The notes: generated by a model from the sequence alone, not told the origin. DNA of 64,000 nt from Pontederia crassipes (GCA_030549335.1 CM060188.1:68602696-68666695), one strand, 5' to 3'; positions 1-11,822 are shown, counted from the stretch's first letter. Numbers and translations are program-made.

Positions 1-726
1 CTATTTCATTTCACATAGATCAATAACTTACAATGTCTTTATGTTTACCTAACCCAAGGTGAAGGGTTACCAAAATCTAACTTGGAAAAGCTACTACATG
101 TGTACTTTGATAACCACCATGCTTTTACTCGGTGACAAATATTTACTGCAAATTTCCAGACTTTGAGGGGGTCTTAACCAACTTACAGGTGATCCATTGA
201 GTAAAATGGATGGTCTTTACTGAACAGGCATATATTTTGAATTCAGAATTCAAAAGAAAAAAACTAACCAGTAACGGACAATGCAAACTGATATATATGA
301 AAAAAAAGGGAAACATATTGAACATAAAAGAAAAGAGAAGACAATCCAATGCAAGTAAAATCTGAGATATAACTAAAGAGCAGCTTGATTGCTTATATAA
401 CTAATTTATTATTTCTCAATCATATGCTTGAATACATGGTTTAGGTGATAAATGGTAGAGCGATCATGACAGGCACGTAGTTTAGGTGAAAACAATAGCT
501 TCGTACAATTAATCAGAATAACATTGACACCAAAGCAACAACACGTGCAGGCGATAACATGGACATAATTGATCCAACCTAAAAGAAAAAGAACATGAAA
601 AGTGACAGAAAGTTATATAGTCAGAAGAAAAAATAATTGCTTATGAACTATATCAATTTATCACCTCTGAAAAGTATAAGAAAATCAGTGACACAAAATG
701 AACTATGCACCGCAAATGAGTTACCT
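1..726. other. Non-coding sequence downstream of TML
   Basis: AT-rich sequence with no convincing coding region or RNA gene. The part next to 726 should hold the 3' untranslated region of the minus-strand TML gene. Just past its stop codon, read on the minus strand, is AAGGTAACT, which resembles a splice donor, so a 3'-UTR intron is possible. A 68-residue open frame at 143-349 is hydrophobic and AT-driven and is not supported as a gene. Confidence 0.5.
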
Positions 727-2667
727 TCAACAATTACACATGTAACTTCCACTAGTATATGTATGGTTTACTTCATTAAAGTGTGCAATACCATCTGAAA
801 CTGGTGGAAGATGCACTCCTGACAGTGTTGTAGAACCCTGAGCAGAAAATTTCACCAAACCCACGACTTCCAGCTCACCCTCGCTTGAATCCTGATCAAC
901 AGTCATGCGTGCTCTCAGCCTGCCTGGGGGGCCCTTAAGAAGAACATCAGGAATATGCCACCTGATCTCTGTATCGCTACGAACCGCCTTTGGCGAGACT
1001 TCTAGCAGAGTCGGCTCAACAGGTAACTTCAGAATGAAAGTTACATTGCTTAAAGGCACAGGCAATTCAGGGTTCGAAGCATACTGTATCATGGCTGACA
1101 AAAGCTTCCCACTGTGTCGCTTCACAAGACGCAGTCTAAGTGGCAGCGGAGTGAACCGCGGCTGCAAGCTGTACTTGATAATTGCAATAGGCTCTTCCAT
1201 GGATGGAGTCCGAATGTGAAACATCCCATTCTCGAGGTTACTGACACGGGAACTTTGCATCACGGCCCTCTTAATGCCGGAGGTTCCCTCTAGGCGGAAC
1301 GAGAACTCTGTCTCCTTCCCCTCAGCCTTTCTGGGAGGCAATGTTTTCAAGAAGACAGTGCCTCTCAATCCCACACGTACAAGTAAGGATTCCCTGAACT
1401 CGGCATTGATCTCTTCAGAGATATACATCTCAGGGGCAGTCATCCCACGCGTCTTTGAAACCAAGAGATCCTCCAGAGGCGTTCCAGCTCCGGCTGCAGT
1501 GGCGATGGACGTTGCTGGATTTGGGCCAGTGGCAAGCAGCTCGAGTCCAGTGAGTCCCTTAGTTGCCGGCGCCTTCTTGGTTGTGGCAATGAATTCCGAA
1601 GCATCCAAACCACCGCCAAATGGCGCGTTGCCTTCAATCCCTTCGAATGCTTCTGAAAGGGAAGCCTCCTCGTTGCCGAATTCGATTCCACCGTATTCTC
1701 CTTCGAATCCTTCGACGCCTACGAAGGTGGGCTTCGTAGCCTCAGCAGGAGGAAGTGCCGTAACCTCAAGCCCAACAAGGGCTAAGGTCGGATCAGCAGC
1801 AGCGGCAGTCGCATCTTTGCTCTTTTCTAAGCCACCAACGAGGACTTCATCAGGCTTGTTTATGCGCTCGCTTGCAGCAAAAGGATCCTTCTCTGTTGCC
1901 GCGGCTTCCTCGGCTTGCTCCTTCTGCAGGTCTTCTGGCAGAGAGGCAGCGACCGGAGAGATAGCAACGGCGACCTCGTCTCCCGCGGCGAGGGTCTCAG
2001 GAGGCAGCTCGAAGAAAGCACTGGAAAAGACATCCAGGTTTACGCGTCTTTCCCTGGCCACGGCTTCCGTGGCGCCAGACCACGTATCGGCGCCGCGGAC
2101 ACGGTTCTCGGCGTCGACGGAGGTATGGACCATCTTCGCGATGTTCTCTCTGTGAATGGACGATAAGATAGCAGCGAGGCGAACACTGCTGACGCCGCGG
2201 AGGACAATGTCGAGGGCCATGTAGATCTCCGGGTACTTGCGGTGGAGCTTCTCGGGGGTCACATCGACGCCACGACAGGCGGCGACGATAACGGAGACGG
2301 CCTGGTTTACAGTGTTGATGCATTCGAAAAGATTGGTGGCCGGGTCGCGAGGACGGTGGTGGTGGTCGGCCGTCGTAATGCCAAGGACGTAGATGGAATT
2401 GACCAGGCGGTAGACGACACGATACTTGCTCTCCACGCCGACGACGAGCTGGCCGGAGGATGCGGCGAGAGGATCGTCGCCGAGGGTGGAGTCGAGGTCG
2501 TCGGTGGCGGCGGCGGGTTGGAGGTTGGGACCGGAAGAAAGGGCGACGCGGGTCTGGCGGAAGGCGGAGAGGGCGGCCAGGGCGCGGGCGGGGGGAAACC
2601 ATTAGCGGGTCTGGAGTATGATGTCTGGTCCGTTCGCCGGCTGGAGGGAGAGGGCGAGGCACGCCAT
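727..2667 (-). CDS. TML: TPLATE complex muniscin-like subunit TML, with in-frame stop at codon 22
   Basis: TML is the muniscin-like subunit of the plant TPLATE complex, an adaptor acting with AP-2 in clathrin-mediated endocytosis at the plasma membrane. The frame from the ATG at 2667-2665 (starting MACLALSLQPANGPDII) to the TGA at 729-727 gives 646 codons, about the family length. The N-terminal 150 residues look like the longin-type region (YRVVYRLVNSIYVLGITT). A low-complexity acidic and Gly/Ala linker follows to about residue 400, then a mu-homology domain to the C-terminus. No intron is seen. The oddity is TAA at 2604-2602: the conserved start runs QTR-stop-WFPPARALAALSAFRQTRVA, so only codon 22 is lost (family residue Glu, by recall). 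The next in-frame ATG is at about residue 150 and would delete the longin part. A three-codon upstream ORF lies at 2748-2737. This is either a nonsense allele, an early pseudogene or a base error. Confidence 0.88.
2602..2604 (-). other. Premature in-frame TAA in TML
   Basis: Read on the minus strand the codons are ...CAG ACC CGC TAA TGG TTT CCC.... The position lies 63 nt downstream of the ATG at 2667 and 168 nt upstream of the next long open stretch (2436), all in one frame. A single G-to-T change from GAA would explain it. No GT donor lies upstream in the exon, so splicing out the stop is not supported. Confidence 0.85.
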
Positions 2668-2719
2668 CGCCGGCTCCGATCGAGATCACAAAATGCTGCA
2701 GACAACTGAGATCGGCCCC

Positions 2720-2727
2720 TAGGGTTT
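2720..2727 (-). promoter_or_regulatory. Telo-box (AAACCCTA) upstream of TML
   Basis: On the minus strand the sequence reads GAAACCCTAGGGG about 55 nt before the TML ATG. The AAACCCTA telo-box is a known element near transcription starts of many plant housekeeping and growth-related genes. Its role here is inferred from motif and position only. Confidence 0.55.
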
Positions 2728-2749
2728 CGGTCGATTTCAATTCTGCATT

Positions 2750-3267
2750 GTCTAAGCCATTGTTTAAATCGAGGGAAAAGAGGGGTAAAAGTCTAGTGAT
2801 ATAAGAAGGGTGCATGGTATAATAGACCGTGGGAACCGTTTATACGGAAGAATTATAATTACCTGCTAATTTGATTCATCCGTGGGATCACACCATTTAA
2901 TCAACTGGTATTTAACGGTAGACGGCTTGCTCAATAATCGAAATTTAACTTGAGGGGAACACGATAAAGGGCTAAGGATTATGCCTCGTGAACATTTAAT
3001 CTCAGCGATAGGGGAGTCCCAATTTTTTCTCCGAGCATGGTAGGCGTTTCAGACGAATTGCGATTACCAAACGACTAAGTGTGCAAAAATAGACAATATC
3101 TGATTAGAAGAACACGAAATGATCCACTTCATTGAGACTTCAAGAAATACTACATCGTTTGAATCTTCATGACAGTAACAAGAGAAACATAAACATGAAA
3201 CTAACCCTCATCACACTTCCTCCTTCCCCTATCTACATTGCAAAAGATGATGACGAAAACCGAGAGT
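2750..3267. other. TML promoter side and H4 3' flank
   Basis: Roughly 500 bp between the TML 5' region and the H4 stop codon, both on the minus strand. It should hold the TML core promoter and the H4 3' UTR. I see no coding potential and no animal-type histone stem-loop, as expected for polyadenylated plant histone mRNAs. Confidence 0.5.
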
Positions 3268-3936
<669 letters not shown>

Positions 3937-3959
3937 CTATGGATTATCCTATGGAGGCT

Positions 3960-4628
3960 CTAATGCCACTCCTTTAAGACGGTTTGGTTGAAGGATAAAT
4001 AAATAAAATAACAAAATACCATATTATAGAAAAAGTAAATATATATTCTTATTTCTATTTGATTTGAATTGAAGAGACAAAGATTTCAAATATAATATTT
4101 TATAAATAAGATATTTTATTATAAATACTTAATGCTTGATATTATAATAGTAATAAATAATAATAATTTAATAATATGTAGTTAAATAATAAAAATGGCG
4201 AAAAAATGATAAGGAGTAAGAATATAAGTATTATGTTCTTTTGAGAAAATGTTATTTTCTTATATTTTTTTTAAACTATCGCAATTTTTATCGCATCTAA
4301 CTTTAATGTATGAACTCATCCTAGAACGTTTCTAAATTATACCACAATTTTCACTTTATTCCATCTATCAATTTCTGTTAATTTTTTTTATTTTTTTGTC
4401 TATTAAAAGTCTAAACTACCGTTCTCTACTTTCTTTTATTATTTAAAATTTTTAAATAATATATAATAAATATTAAAAATACTTTAAAAAGGAGGGAGGG
4501 GTATTGTCCCCTACCGGCGAGATCACAGGAAGGTCCCCCTCCTCGTTTTTCCCCGTCGTCGGGTCGGTGAGAATGCAAGGGGGGTGCACAATCTTATAGT
4601 TATATGTTATAATTAAGACACAATATAA
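3960..4628. other. AT-rich spacer left of the MULE
   Basis: No gene is seen. Around 4478-4550 is a segment (TACTTTAAAAAGGAGG, then TTGTCCCCTACC and GCGAGATC) that recurs in the same orientation right of the MULE at about 11826-11910. Confidence 0.5.
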
Positions 4629-5330
4629 AATGTTATTTCCCATGTGCTACCAATATTTGGGCCCACATCTGATCACGAACGATTTATCCGCTTTGATCTA
4701 TCTCGACCGTCAAATTCTCGATCGACGGCCAAGATTACGTCCTTTTTCTTCTCTAATGCCTTCGGCCGCCCATCTGCGCGCTCTCCTCTCTCTCTCTTCT
4801 TCATCCAACGCAGCTTGATCGCCCCCCTCCGCCGCTCTGTCGCCCCGGCCGATCTCTCGCCCCCGTCGTCACTCTCTCGCCCGCATCTGATGCTTTTCCG
4901 GTCAGATCTGGGCATTCTCCCCGTCGTCGGCCGTTCTCTCGCCCCCGTCGGCCGTTCTCTCGCCCCCGTCGCCGTCGCTCTCTCGCCCGCATCCGACGCT
5001 TTTTCGGCCAGATCTACGCATTCTCTCCGCCGTAGCCGTTCTCTCGCCCCGCCAACGCCGCTCTCTCGCTCCCGCCGCCGCTCTCTCGCCCCCCTCCGCC
5101 GCTCTCACGCACACCGCCACCGCTCGTCGTCATCACTCTCTTGCCCAGCTCGATCGTCGCCGCTCTCGCCCCCGCCGTCGCTCTTGCCCCCGTCATCGCC
5201 GCTCTTTCGCCCAACACGACCACCGCTGCTTTCGCCCCCGTCGCCACCGCTCTCTTGCCTAGCTCGACCAATGCCGACGCCCCCTCTCTTGCCGATCACG
5301 CTCTTGTCGAGGTTGCCCATCGAACCTGCT
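4629..5330 (+). repeat. MULE left terminal inverted repeat
   Basis: About 700 bp. The outer 170 bp is unique-looking and mirrors 11690-11822. The inner part is a degenerate minisatellite of CTCTCGCCC(C/G)-CGTCG units, strongly pyrimidine-biased on the plus strand. Open frames across it are products of the repeat and do not look like genes. Confidence 0.7.
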
Positions 5331-5409
5331 AATGAATACATTATTTTGTACATCAATTACGTAATATGATTCTACGTGCATTAAATTAATTTCTTATCTT
5401 TTAGGTATA

Positions 5410-6392
5410 ATGGATGATGTTGAATTAATCAAAAAAGTTGACAATCAAGGTCATCTTGAACATATCGAAGGTGGAGAAAGTAACGAGGAGGTGAATGTTT
5501 CTGAATCCCAACATCCAAATTACGTCAAAACTTATGAGATGTCCAAACCTAGAGTTTGTATGACATTCGATACAGATGATGAAGCATATAACTATTATAA
5601 TATGTATGTTAAATTAGCGGGATTCTCTGTTAGAAAATATGCTTCACATAAGTCTGCAACTACAGGAAAAGTTATAAATAGAACTTTCGTTTGTTCTATG
5701 TCATAAGTCTCTGAAGGAAAGTTTTGAAAAAAAATTTAAACAAACAAGGGAAGTTAGAGAGGGCTGTCTTGCTCATTTATATGTTGCACAAAAGTAGAAT
5801 GGCAAGTGGGAGATAAGAAAATTTCATGATGAATATAGTCATTCTTTGACAACTCCTTCGAAAGTTAAATATTTATGATCACAAAAAGAATTCTCTGCAA
5901 CCTCGAAAGAGACTATTGAAAACCTATACAAATTTGTCATGGGTCCATCCGGATATCTAGAGCACTTAATATGTCTGGTAAACCTCTTGTAACAACTCAA
6001 AATTGTATTAATCATCTCAGAACAAAAAGAAAAGGAAACTTCTCATCTGAATGCCTAAATGTCATATCTTATTTTATAAAAAAGGCATGTGTTGATTCAG
6101 GTTTTTTTGATAGATGGGAGTTGGATGAAGATGGAACTATAATGAATTTTTTTGGGCTGATGGCCGATCAAGAAATAGTTATTTAACTTTTGGGGATGTC
6201 GTTGTATTTGATACTACATATCGAACTAATAATTTAAGAATGCCATTTGCTCCATTTAGGAATTAATCATCATATGAGATCATGTTTTTTTGGATGTGCT
6301 CTACTTGCTAATGAAACCGAGAAGACATTTACTTGATTGTTTTCTACATGGTCAGAATGCATATATGGAAAGCATCCAACTTGCATCATTAC
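5410..6392 (+). pseudogene. Broken FAR1/MURA-like MULE transposase
   Basis: The first open part (5410-5706) ends in a FAR1-type DNA-binding domain: PRVCMTFDTDDEAYNYYNMYV, GFSVRK, then NRTFVCS. Later parts, in shifting frames with stops, match the MULE transposase core: [17 protein letters not shown] at about 6100, then [22 protein letters not shown] with the first catalytic Asp, MPFAPF, FGCALLANETE, and GKHPTCIIT up to 6392. At that point the frame is cut by the retroelement remnant. The remaining transposase is not seen on the far side. The gene is dead and would encode the mobilising enzyme of the surrounding MULE. FHY3/FAR1 transcription factors derive from the same family, but the context here is a transposon. 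Confidence 0.8.
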
Positions 6393-6530
6393 TTGATGTC
6401 CTCACTGCCCTGAACCACTCATATTTGGACAATTATGATAAAATGGTGCAAAATTATCATTCCAGGCACAAAGTTATCATTTCTGTATAAGGATTTCATT
6501 TCTGCACAACATCAAACTTTATTCAATCAT
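6393..6530 (+). repeat. 5' LTR remnant of the nested retroelement
   Basis: About 135 bp starting GATGTCCTCACTGCCCTGAA, nearly identical to 8645-8780. It corresponds to an internal part of the 3' LTR, about 490 bp from that LTR's start, so the first part of the 5' LTR is missing. Confidence 0.65.
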
Positions 6531-9257
6531 TGTCAAATTAAGAGATCCATACTTGATTAGTGAAGCTGTCCAAAGATTGAGATCTCTACTTGATCATATC
6601 ATACTATTTAAACCTCCTTGATATCAAGAGTAGTAATAATGTCTAGCCTAAGACATTAAAGTAGGGTGCTTCTTGAGAGGCAATCTAAGTCTTTTCATAT
6701 CTAATTTTCATTTGTTTTGCAGGAATAAATTAGAGAGCAATCAGACTTACCCCTAAATTTCCACTTAGGGAGTACTCTTAGACTCAAATTTGACTTTTCT
6801 CTTTGAAGTGCCACTGATAACTGATATTATCTTCTAGTGCATGCCATAATTATCATAATGATATATGAATTATCACTCATATCAGTTATCCACATCTACC
6901 ATTGCTAAATTTTAGTGCATTTCAGTGCATTATTAAATTGTGCATTCCAAAAATCTGATTCTACAAATTTCATTGATATTCCTCTACTTCTCTGTAGAAT
7001 TGAAGGCAAACCAGGAAGTATGGATCACACAAGCCTCTGGTTGAGATGCAGGAACCATATGAATGAAGCAATGCAAAATTTCAAGAATTGAACACCCTCC
7101 CAACCCTCTCCCTTGTCTATACTTTTCACCACTGAGGACAGTGTTGAAAATAAGCTTAGGAGAGGAACCTGGTGCATTTCTGAACTTTACACCATGTTTT
7201 TAATTCATTTTAATGCTCATATCATTAATTATTACCAGGTTATCATAGCCATCAGCAAGTTATCACTATTTTCACCCGGTTATCAGTAATCTTAACAAGT
7301 TATCACTAGTTATCACTGATATGGGCCAGCTCAATCCTTGCCTTCATTTTAACTCCAAAATGGGTGAAATCTTATAATATGACAGCTAGTACACTCTAGT
7401 ACCAAATAGCTAAGGTGGCTATTAGTCTTTTTGCTTCAATCAAATTACCCTTTCAAATGCATTTGAATTTGAATTTCAGCTGAAAATTTTTCTTTTTGTG
7501 GGTAACACTAGCTGACACTCATGGCTTAGTTTGAAAATAGAAGATGTCTAGAAGGGAGTCAAGGCTCTTGCTGTCATGCTAAGTAGGAAAACTTGACTAT
7601 TTGCATTTAGGAATCCAAATCTTATTTGAGTTTGAACTATTGCTCACTTCATGAACAGAAGAGAAAAAGAAAAAAGTGAAAAGTTGCATTTCTGCATTGC
7701 ATACATGCATTAATAAAAAGAGTGAAATTCCAAAAAAGAACCTCTCCTGAATAAAGTCAAAATTTTTATCCTGTGATCAGCATGAATAAAAATCAGGTTC
7801 AAACATGTTTGTTGCGTCCTCATGAATAAAAGTCAAATTCCAAACCTATTTAATAAGCACAAAATCTGTTCATGAAGAGATTTGTAGTTCAACCTCCATA
7901 GTAAAGTTGAAAATTCTTGAAATCCAAATCAGTTATTATTAGTACTTCTTTCTTGGCTTAAATTTGCTTTAGCCTTTGTGATTCCTTAGCTAGAAATTGA
8001 GTTTTGGGAAGAATGGAGTGTTGGCAAAGTGGAAAATTCATTGGACTTTAATCAGCTGAATTTAATTTCACTTGTGAACTATTTTATTCAAATTTTGTTC
8101 TTAATATCTGAATGTTTTACTTGAGGACAAGCAAAAGGCTAAGTTTGGGAGAGTTTGATCACTAGCTGATCATATTATGTTTTTACCCCATTTTCAATCA
8201 AGTTCATATGTATCGAGCTCTCATTTTGCCCTACGCTTGGCCAATTATGCATAGAATGCAATGAATTGTGATTACTAGCTGGCCATCCTCATTTTGTATT
8301 CAATTCCATGTGCATAGAGGTTTTGAATGGTTAAAATCTATAAGGTTATCACTTCAATACACAAGTTATCATTCTTGGTGTCAAGTTATCGTTTTTGGGG
8401 GCAAAGTTGTCATTTCAATGTACAAGGTCATTATTTCTGTATAACAACATTAGATAATCATTTAATTGATGTCCTAAACTCCTTTCTACTCTGAATTGGT
8501 CATATTTGGATACTCACAATCAAATCTGCACAAGTTATCATTTCTATATACAAGGTTATCATTCCGGGGCTCAAGTTATCACTCTTATGAAACATTATCC
8601 ATATTTGATAACTGAACTCATTTAATTGCTATCATAATTCCTTTGATGTCCTCACTACCCTGAACCACTCATATTTGAACAATTATGATAAAATGGTGCA
8701 AAGTTATCATTCCAGGCATCAAGTTGTCATTTCTGTATAAGGATTTCATTTCTGCACAACACCAAATTTTATTCAACAATGGAGTTGATTTTAGAAGTTG
8801 TCCTAATCCATACTTGTATAATTTCTATTTAAGGACTTTGATGCTTATTGTTTTAGCTTTTGTAGTAGGTATTACAAGTCTGTAACAAGTCTAAAATCTG
8901 CTGAAAAAGGTGGGGGACCACTGATTTGCTATTCAAAAAGTGAAAAGAATCTGCTAAAATTTTCAGGATCATTGGACAGATGGCATAATCAGATGCTATG
9001 GAACATTCTGATTTGGATCCAAGGGTGATTAAAGGCCATATAAAAGCTGAGAAGCCAAGGAGAGAAAAGCGAGGCTCCATTGCAGGGTTGCTGGACCAGA
9101 GGAGCTGAGGAAGTGAAGATTGCAATCTGATTTTTCCTGTCGACTATTTCTAATTCCAGAATGTTTTGTATCAGTTTCTTCTCCTATTTTGTATCAATGC
9201 TTGTAACTATGATGAGCTAAATCCTAGCTCTCCTAGGATAGGTAGTAATCTAGTTCT

Positions 9258-9299
9258 AGTTATGGATGGAGTATGAACAGTTATGGATGGAGTATGAAC
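9258..9299 (+). repeat. 21-bp perfect tandem duplication
   Basis: Two head-to-tail copies of a 21-bp unit beginning AGTTATGGATGGAG and ending TATGAAC, inside the LTR. Confidence 0.9.
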
Positions 9300-9369
9300 A
9301 CACTGATTTCCTTTTCTGATATCTGATATTTTGATTTCTGATTTCTGATTCTTGATTTCTGAAATCTTG

Positions 9370-9770
9370 AAATCTGTTCTTGACATTGTGAAATCCTAAT
9401 TACATTTGCAACTGAGATGTTGATTTATGATTTCTTCTTGTTCAGAAATGAGTCAAGAAACAATGACAAGTTCCTAGATCCCAATTTTTTGTTATGAATC
9501 TGATTTCCTGAATTCTGATTTTGGAATCTGTTTTGTTATTGTAACCCTGATTTCATTAGCAACTGATAGGTTGATTTTATGGTTCTCCTAATGTCCAGAG
9601 ATGAACCAAGAAGCAATGACAATTGTTGACTTCCAATATGTGATTATATGCTTTATTGTATCCAATTAGTTGATGTTGGTGTGGATTTCACTTTAATCTG
9701 CAGTCCGAGAGATTGATTTAAAATCCCCTTGATGTTTAGAGATAAACCAATAAGCATTAACATTAAAATT
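9370..9770 (+). repeat. Degenerate tandem repeat of about 150 bp in the LTR
   Basis: Three diverged units share the layout: TTTGCAACTGAGATGTTGAT-like start, then TTCAGAAATGAGTCAAGAAA-like, then CAATGACAA. Copies centre near 9440, 9600 and 9740. Internal LTR repeats are common in large Athila/Tat-group elements. Confidence 0.5.
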
Positions 9771-10380
9771 GGATAATTTACACTTTTGATTAGTTGATTT
9801 AATCCATTGTGCCATTTTTATGAAAGTTGATTTAGTTGTGGTGTTAATTTCAGACCCACTGAAATTGCCGAAGTCTGAAAAGATTTGGTAAATCAGTGAG
9901 GTGTTCATGCATATGCTTAATGACAACTTGATATCAGTGAGGAATTCTTTCTCATTCAACTTAACTAATCTTCTATATGAGAATATGATGATTAGTCATG
10001 GTTTAATCATGCTGTGAGAGTATCCCTTTATTAGTTGAATCAGATTTGACTTCAAATTGTTGAATTGTTTCTTTCCATCCATATCTGAATTAGATGAACC
10101 CCATTCTTAGAAGAATCTCTCATTGATAGATAACTACCTTTTAGTCTTTAGTCTAGCACCTAAATTTCAGTCCACATAAATTCTTAAAACATAAGAAAAC
10201 AGCTACCCTTTTAGCCACACTTTGAATCTATTTTTCCCTTTTCTTAATTTCATGTTTTTGTCTTTTAGTCTAGTGTTAGTCTAGATTGTTTTAGTGAGTC
10301 TTTGGCCTTCAAATCATTGTAGATACGACATTTGAGTCTATTACAATTGACCTATGCATTTACAGTAGAGTGAATTAGGG

Positions 10381-10685
10381 AGTTTGATCAAATTTTGGGA
10401 AATCTCAATTCTGACCTACAAATTCAGCAAGTTATCATTACTCAACTTAATTCACATCATGCATCCATCCATTCGAAGTATCGACAAGCACCGTGTTGCT
10501 GTCAACAAACAAATTATGTCAAATCATCAAAGTGCAATAGATGAAAAAAAATTCGACATCCTTACAACCCACCCCGTAAAATCGACATCCATAGAACTTT
10601 CAACCCGAGTTTCGATAGGTCCAAGAAGTTTTGATCACCTCTTCTTCTCCACAATAACATCTTGGCAATACCATACTAATCGCTG
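10381..10685. other. Probable MULE interior right of the retroelement
   Basis: About 300 bp between the retroelement remnant and the right MULE arm. It has one 101-codon open frame (10384-10689) without recognisable motifs. It may be the 3' non-coding part of the MULE transposase gene. Confidence 0.3.
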
Positions 10686-11822
10686 GTAGGGCGAGAGAGC
10701 GGTGACGGCGGGGTGAGAGAGCGACGACGGGGGAGGGAGAGAACGGCGGCGGCGGAGGGAGAGAACGGTGGCGACGGGAGGAAAGAATGGCTGCGGGGCT
10801 AGAGAACGACGGCTGCGAGGCGAGAGAGCGGCGGTGGGGCGAGATAGTGGTGGCGGTGGGGCAAGATAGTGGTAGCGGTGGGGGGAGAGAGCGGCGGCGG
10901 CAGGCGAAGAGAACGACAACGGGGCGAGAGAGCGGCGACGGCGGGGTGAGAGAGGACGGCGACGGAGGAGAGAACGACGGCGGCGGGGGGGGGGGGGGGG
11001 GGGGGGGAGAGCGGCGATGGCGGGGGGAGAAAACGGCAACGGGGCGAGACAGCGGCGACGGCGGGGGGAGAGAACGGCGGCGGAGGGAGAGAACGACGGG
11101 GAGAGATGGCAGTGACAAGGGGAGAGAATGCCGACGGAGGTGAGAGAGCGGCGCTGGCGGGGCGAGAGAGCGGCGCTAGGGTGGCGAGATTGGCGGGGGA
11201 AGAGAACGACAACGGCGGGGGAGAGAATGCCAGCGGGGGTGAGAGAGCGGCGCTGGCGGGGTGAGAAAGCGGTAGCAGCGGGGGAAGAGAATGGCGACGG
11301 TGGGGGAGAGAACATCAGTGGGGCGGGAGAGAGCGGCGGAAGGGGGCGAGAGAGTGGCATTAGATTTGGCCGGAGAATGCGCTGATCTAGCTCGAGAACG
11401 TGCAGATCTCGTCCCGACGAAGATGACTATAGATCTGGCCGAATCGCGCGTCGGATGCGGCCGATCTCGATGGGAGGGCAAAAGGCGACGGTGCGGACGC
11501 CCGCTCTCGATCTTGGCGAGACGGCGGAAGGCGATAGGGCGAGAGAGCGGTGGCGGGGATGAGAGATCGGTCGGCGATGAGGAGAACGCTGGGGGCGAGA
11601 GATTAGCTGGGGCGATAGAGTAGCGGAGGGGGGCGATCGAGCTGCGCTAGACGAAGAAGAGAGAGAGGAGAGCACGCAGATGGGCGGCCGAGGGCATTAG
11701 AGAAAAAAATGATGTAATCTCGACCGTCGATCGAAGATCGGACGATCGAGATAGATCAAAGCGGATAAACCGTTTGTGATCAGACGTGCGGCCCAGATAT
11801 TGGTAGCACCATGCATGGGAAT
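10686..11822 (-). repeat. MULE right terminal inverted repeat
   Basis: About 1.1 kb, inverted relative to 4629-5330. Dominated by GGCGAGAGAGCGGCGACGG-like units, strongly purine-biased on the plus strand, with a run of 23 G at 10985-11007. It is longer than the left arm, consistent with expansion of the repeat. The outer 130 bp (ending GGTAGCACCATGCATGGGAA) mirrors the left tip. Confidence 0.7.

Larger units (their letters stand above)
6393..10380 (+). mobile_element. Deleted Athila-like Ty3/gypsy retroelement nested in the MULE
   Basis: Segment 6393-6530 closely matches 8645-8780, as a 5' LTR remnant would match its 3' LTR. Downstream of 6560 are signatures seen 3' of pol in the intact Athila-type element at 50.5-61 kb: a GTTAAAG...GGGAGGCAA-like block near 6650 and CTGAGGACAGTGTTGA...AAGCTTAGGAGAGG near 7130. 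A polypurine tract (TTTGGGAGAGTT) precedes TGATCACTAG at 8156, the start of the 3' LTR. A TATA-like GGCCATATAAAAGCTG lies near 9035. No gag or pol remains, so a large internal deletion took place. The right end, near 10.4 kb, is not resolved. Confidence 0.6.
8156..10380 (+). repeat. 3' LTR of the nested retroelement (right edge uncertain)
   Basis: It begins TGATCACTAGCTGATCA directly after a polypurine tract, like the 3' LTR at 59964 that also begins TGATCAC. It contains clusters of (A)AGTTATCATT motifs, a TATA-like box near 9035, a 21-bp tandem duplication and a degenerate repeat of about 150 bp. The 3' edge was not found. Confidence 0.5.
4629..11822 (+). mobile_element. Mutator-like element with long GC-rich terminal inverted repeats
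   Basis: The left end (TTATTTCCCATG, TGCTACCAATATTTGGGCC, then TGATCACGAACG and TTTATCCGCTTTGATCTA) is mirrored at the right end around 11690-11822. The arms continue inward as (CTCTCGCCCCCGTCG)-type repeats on the left and (GGCGAGAGAGCGGCGACGG)-type on the right. Between the arms lies a broken FAR1/MURA-like transposase, as expected for a MULE. I could not find a convincing 9-bp target duplication at the edges, so the exact ends are uncertain by about 10 bp. The element is interrupted by an Athila-like remnant. Confidence 0.72.

Noticed and set aside
1274..2155. 293-codon plus-strand frame opposite TML
   Set aside because: It is antisense to a recognisable conserved protein, and its Ser/Pro/Ala-rich composition is what the complement of TML codons gives.
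2434..2436. GTG at 2436 as the TML start codon
   Set aside because: Homology continues upstream to an ATG at 2667. Plant nuclear genes rarely use GTG, and the apparent start only follows from the in-frame stop.
4644..5369. Long Ser/Pro/Arg-rich frames across the left MULE arm, and their counterparts at 10600-11480
   Set aside because: They are translations of the CTCTCGCCC minisatellite in several frames on both strands and have no protein-family similarity.
5410..5706. A host FAR1-related transcription factor gene
   Set aside because: The frame is broken soon after the DNA-binding domain and sits between MULE terminal repeats, so a transposase relic explains it better.
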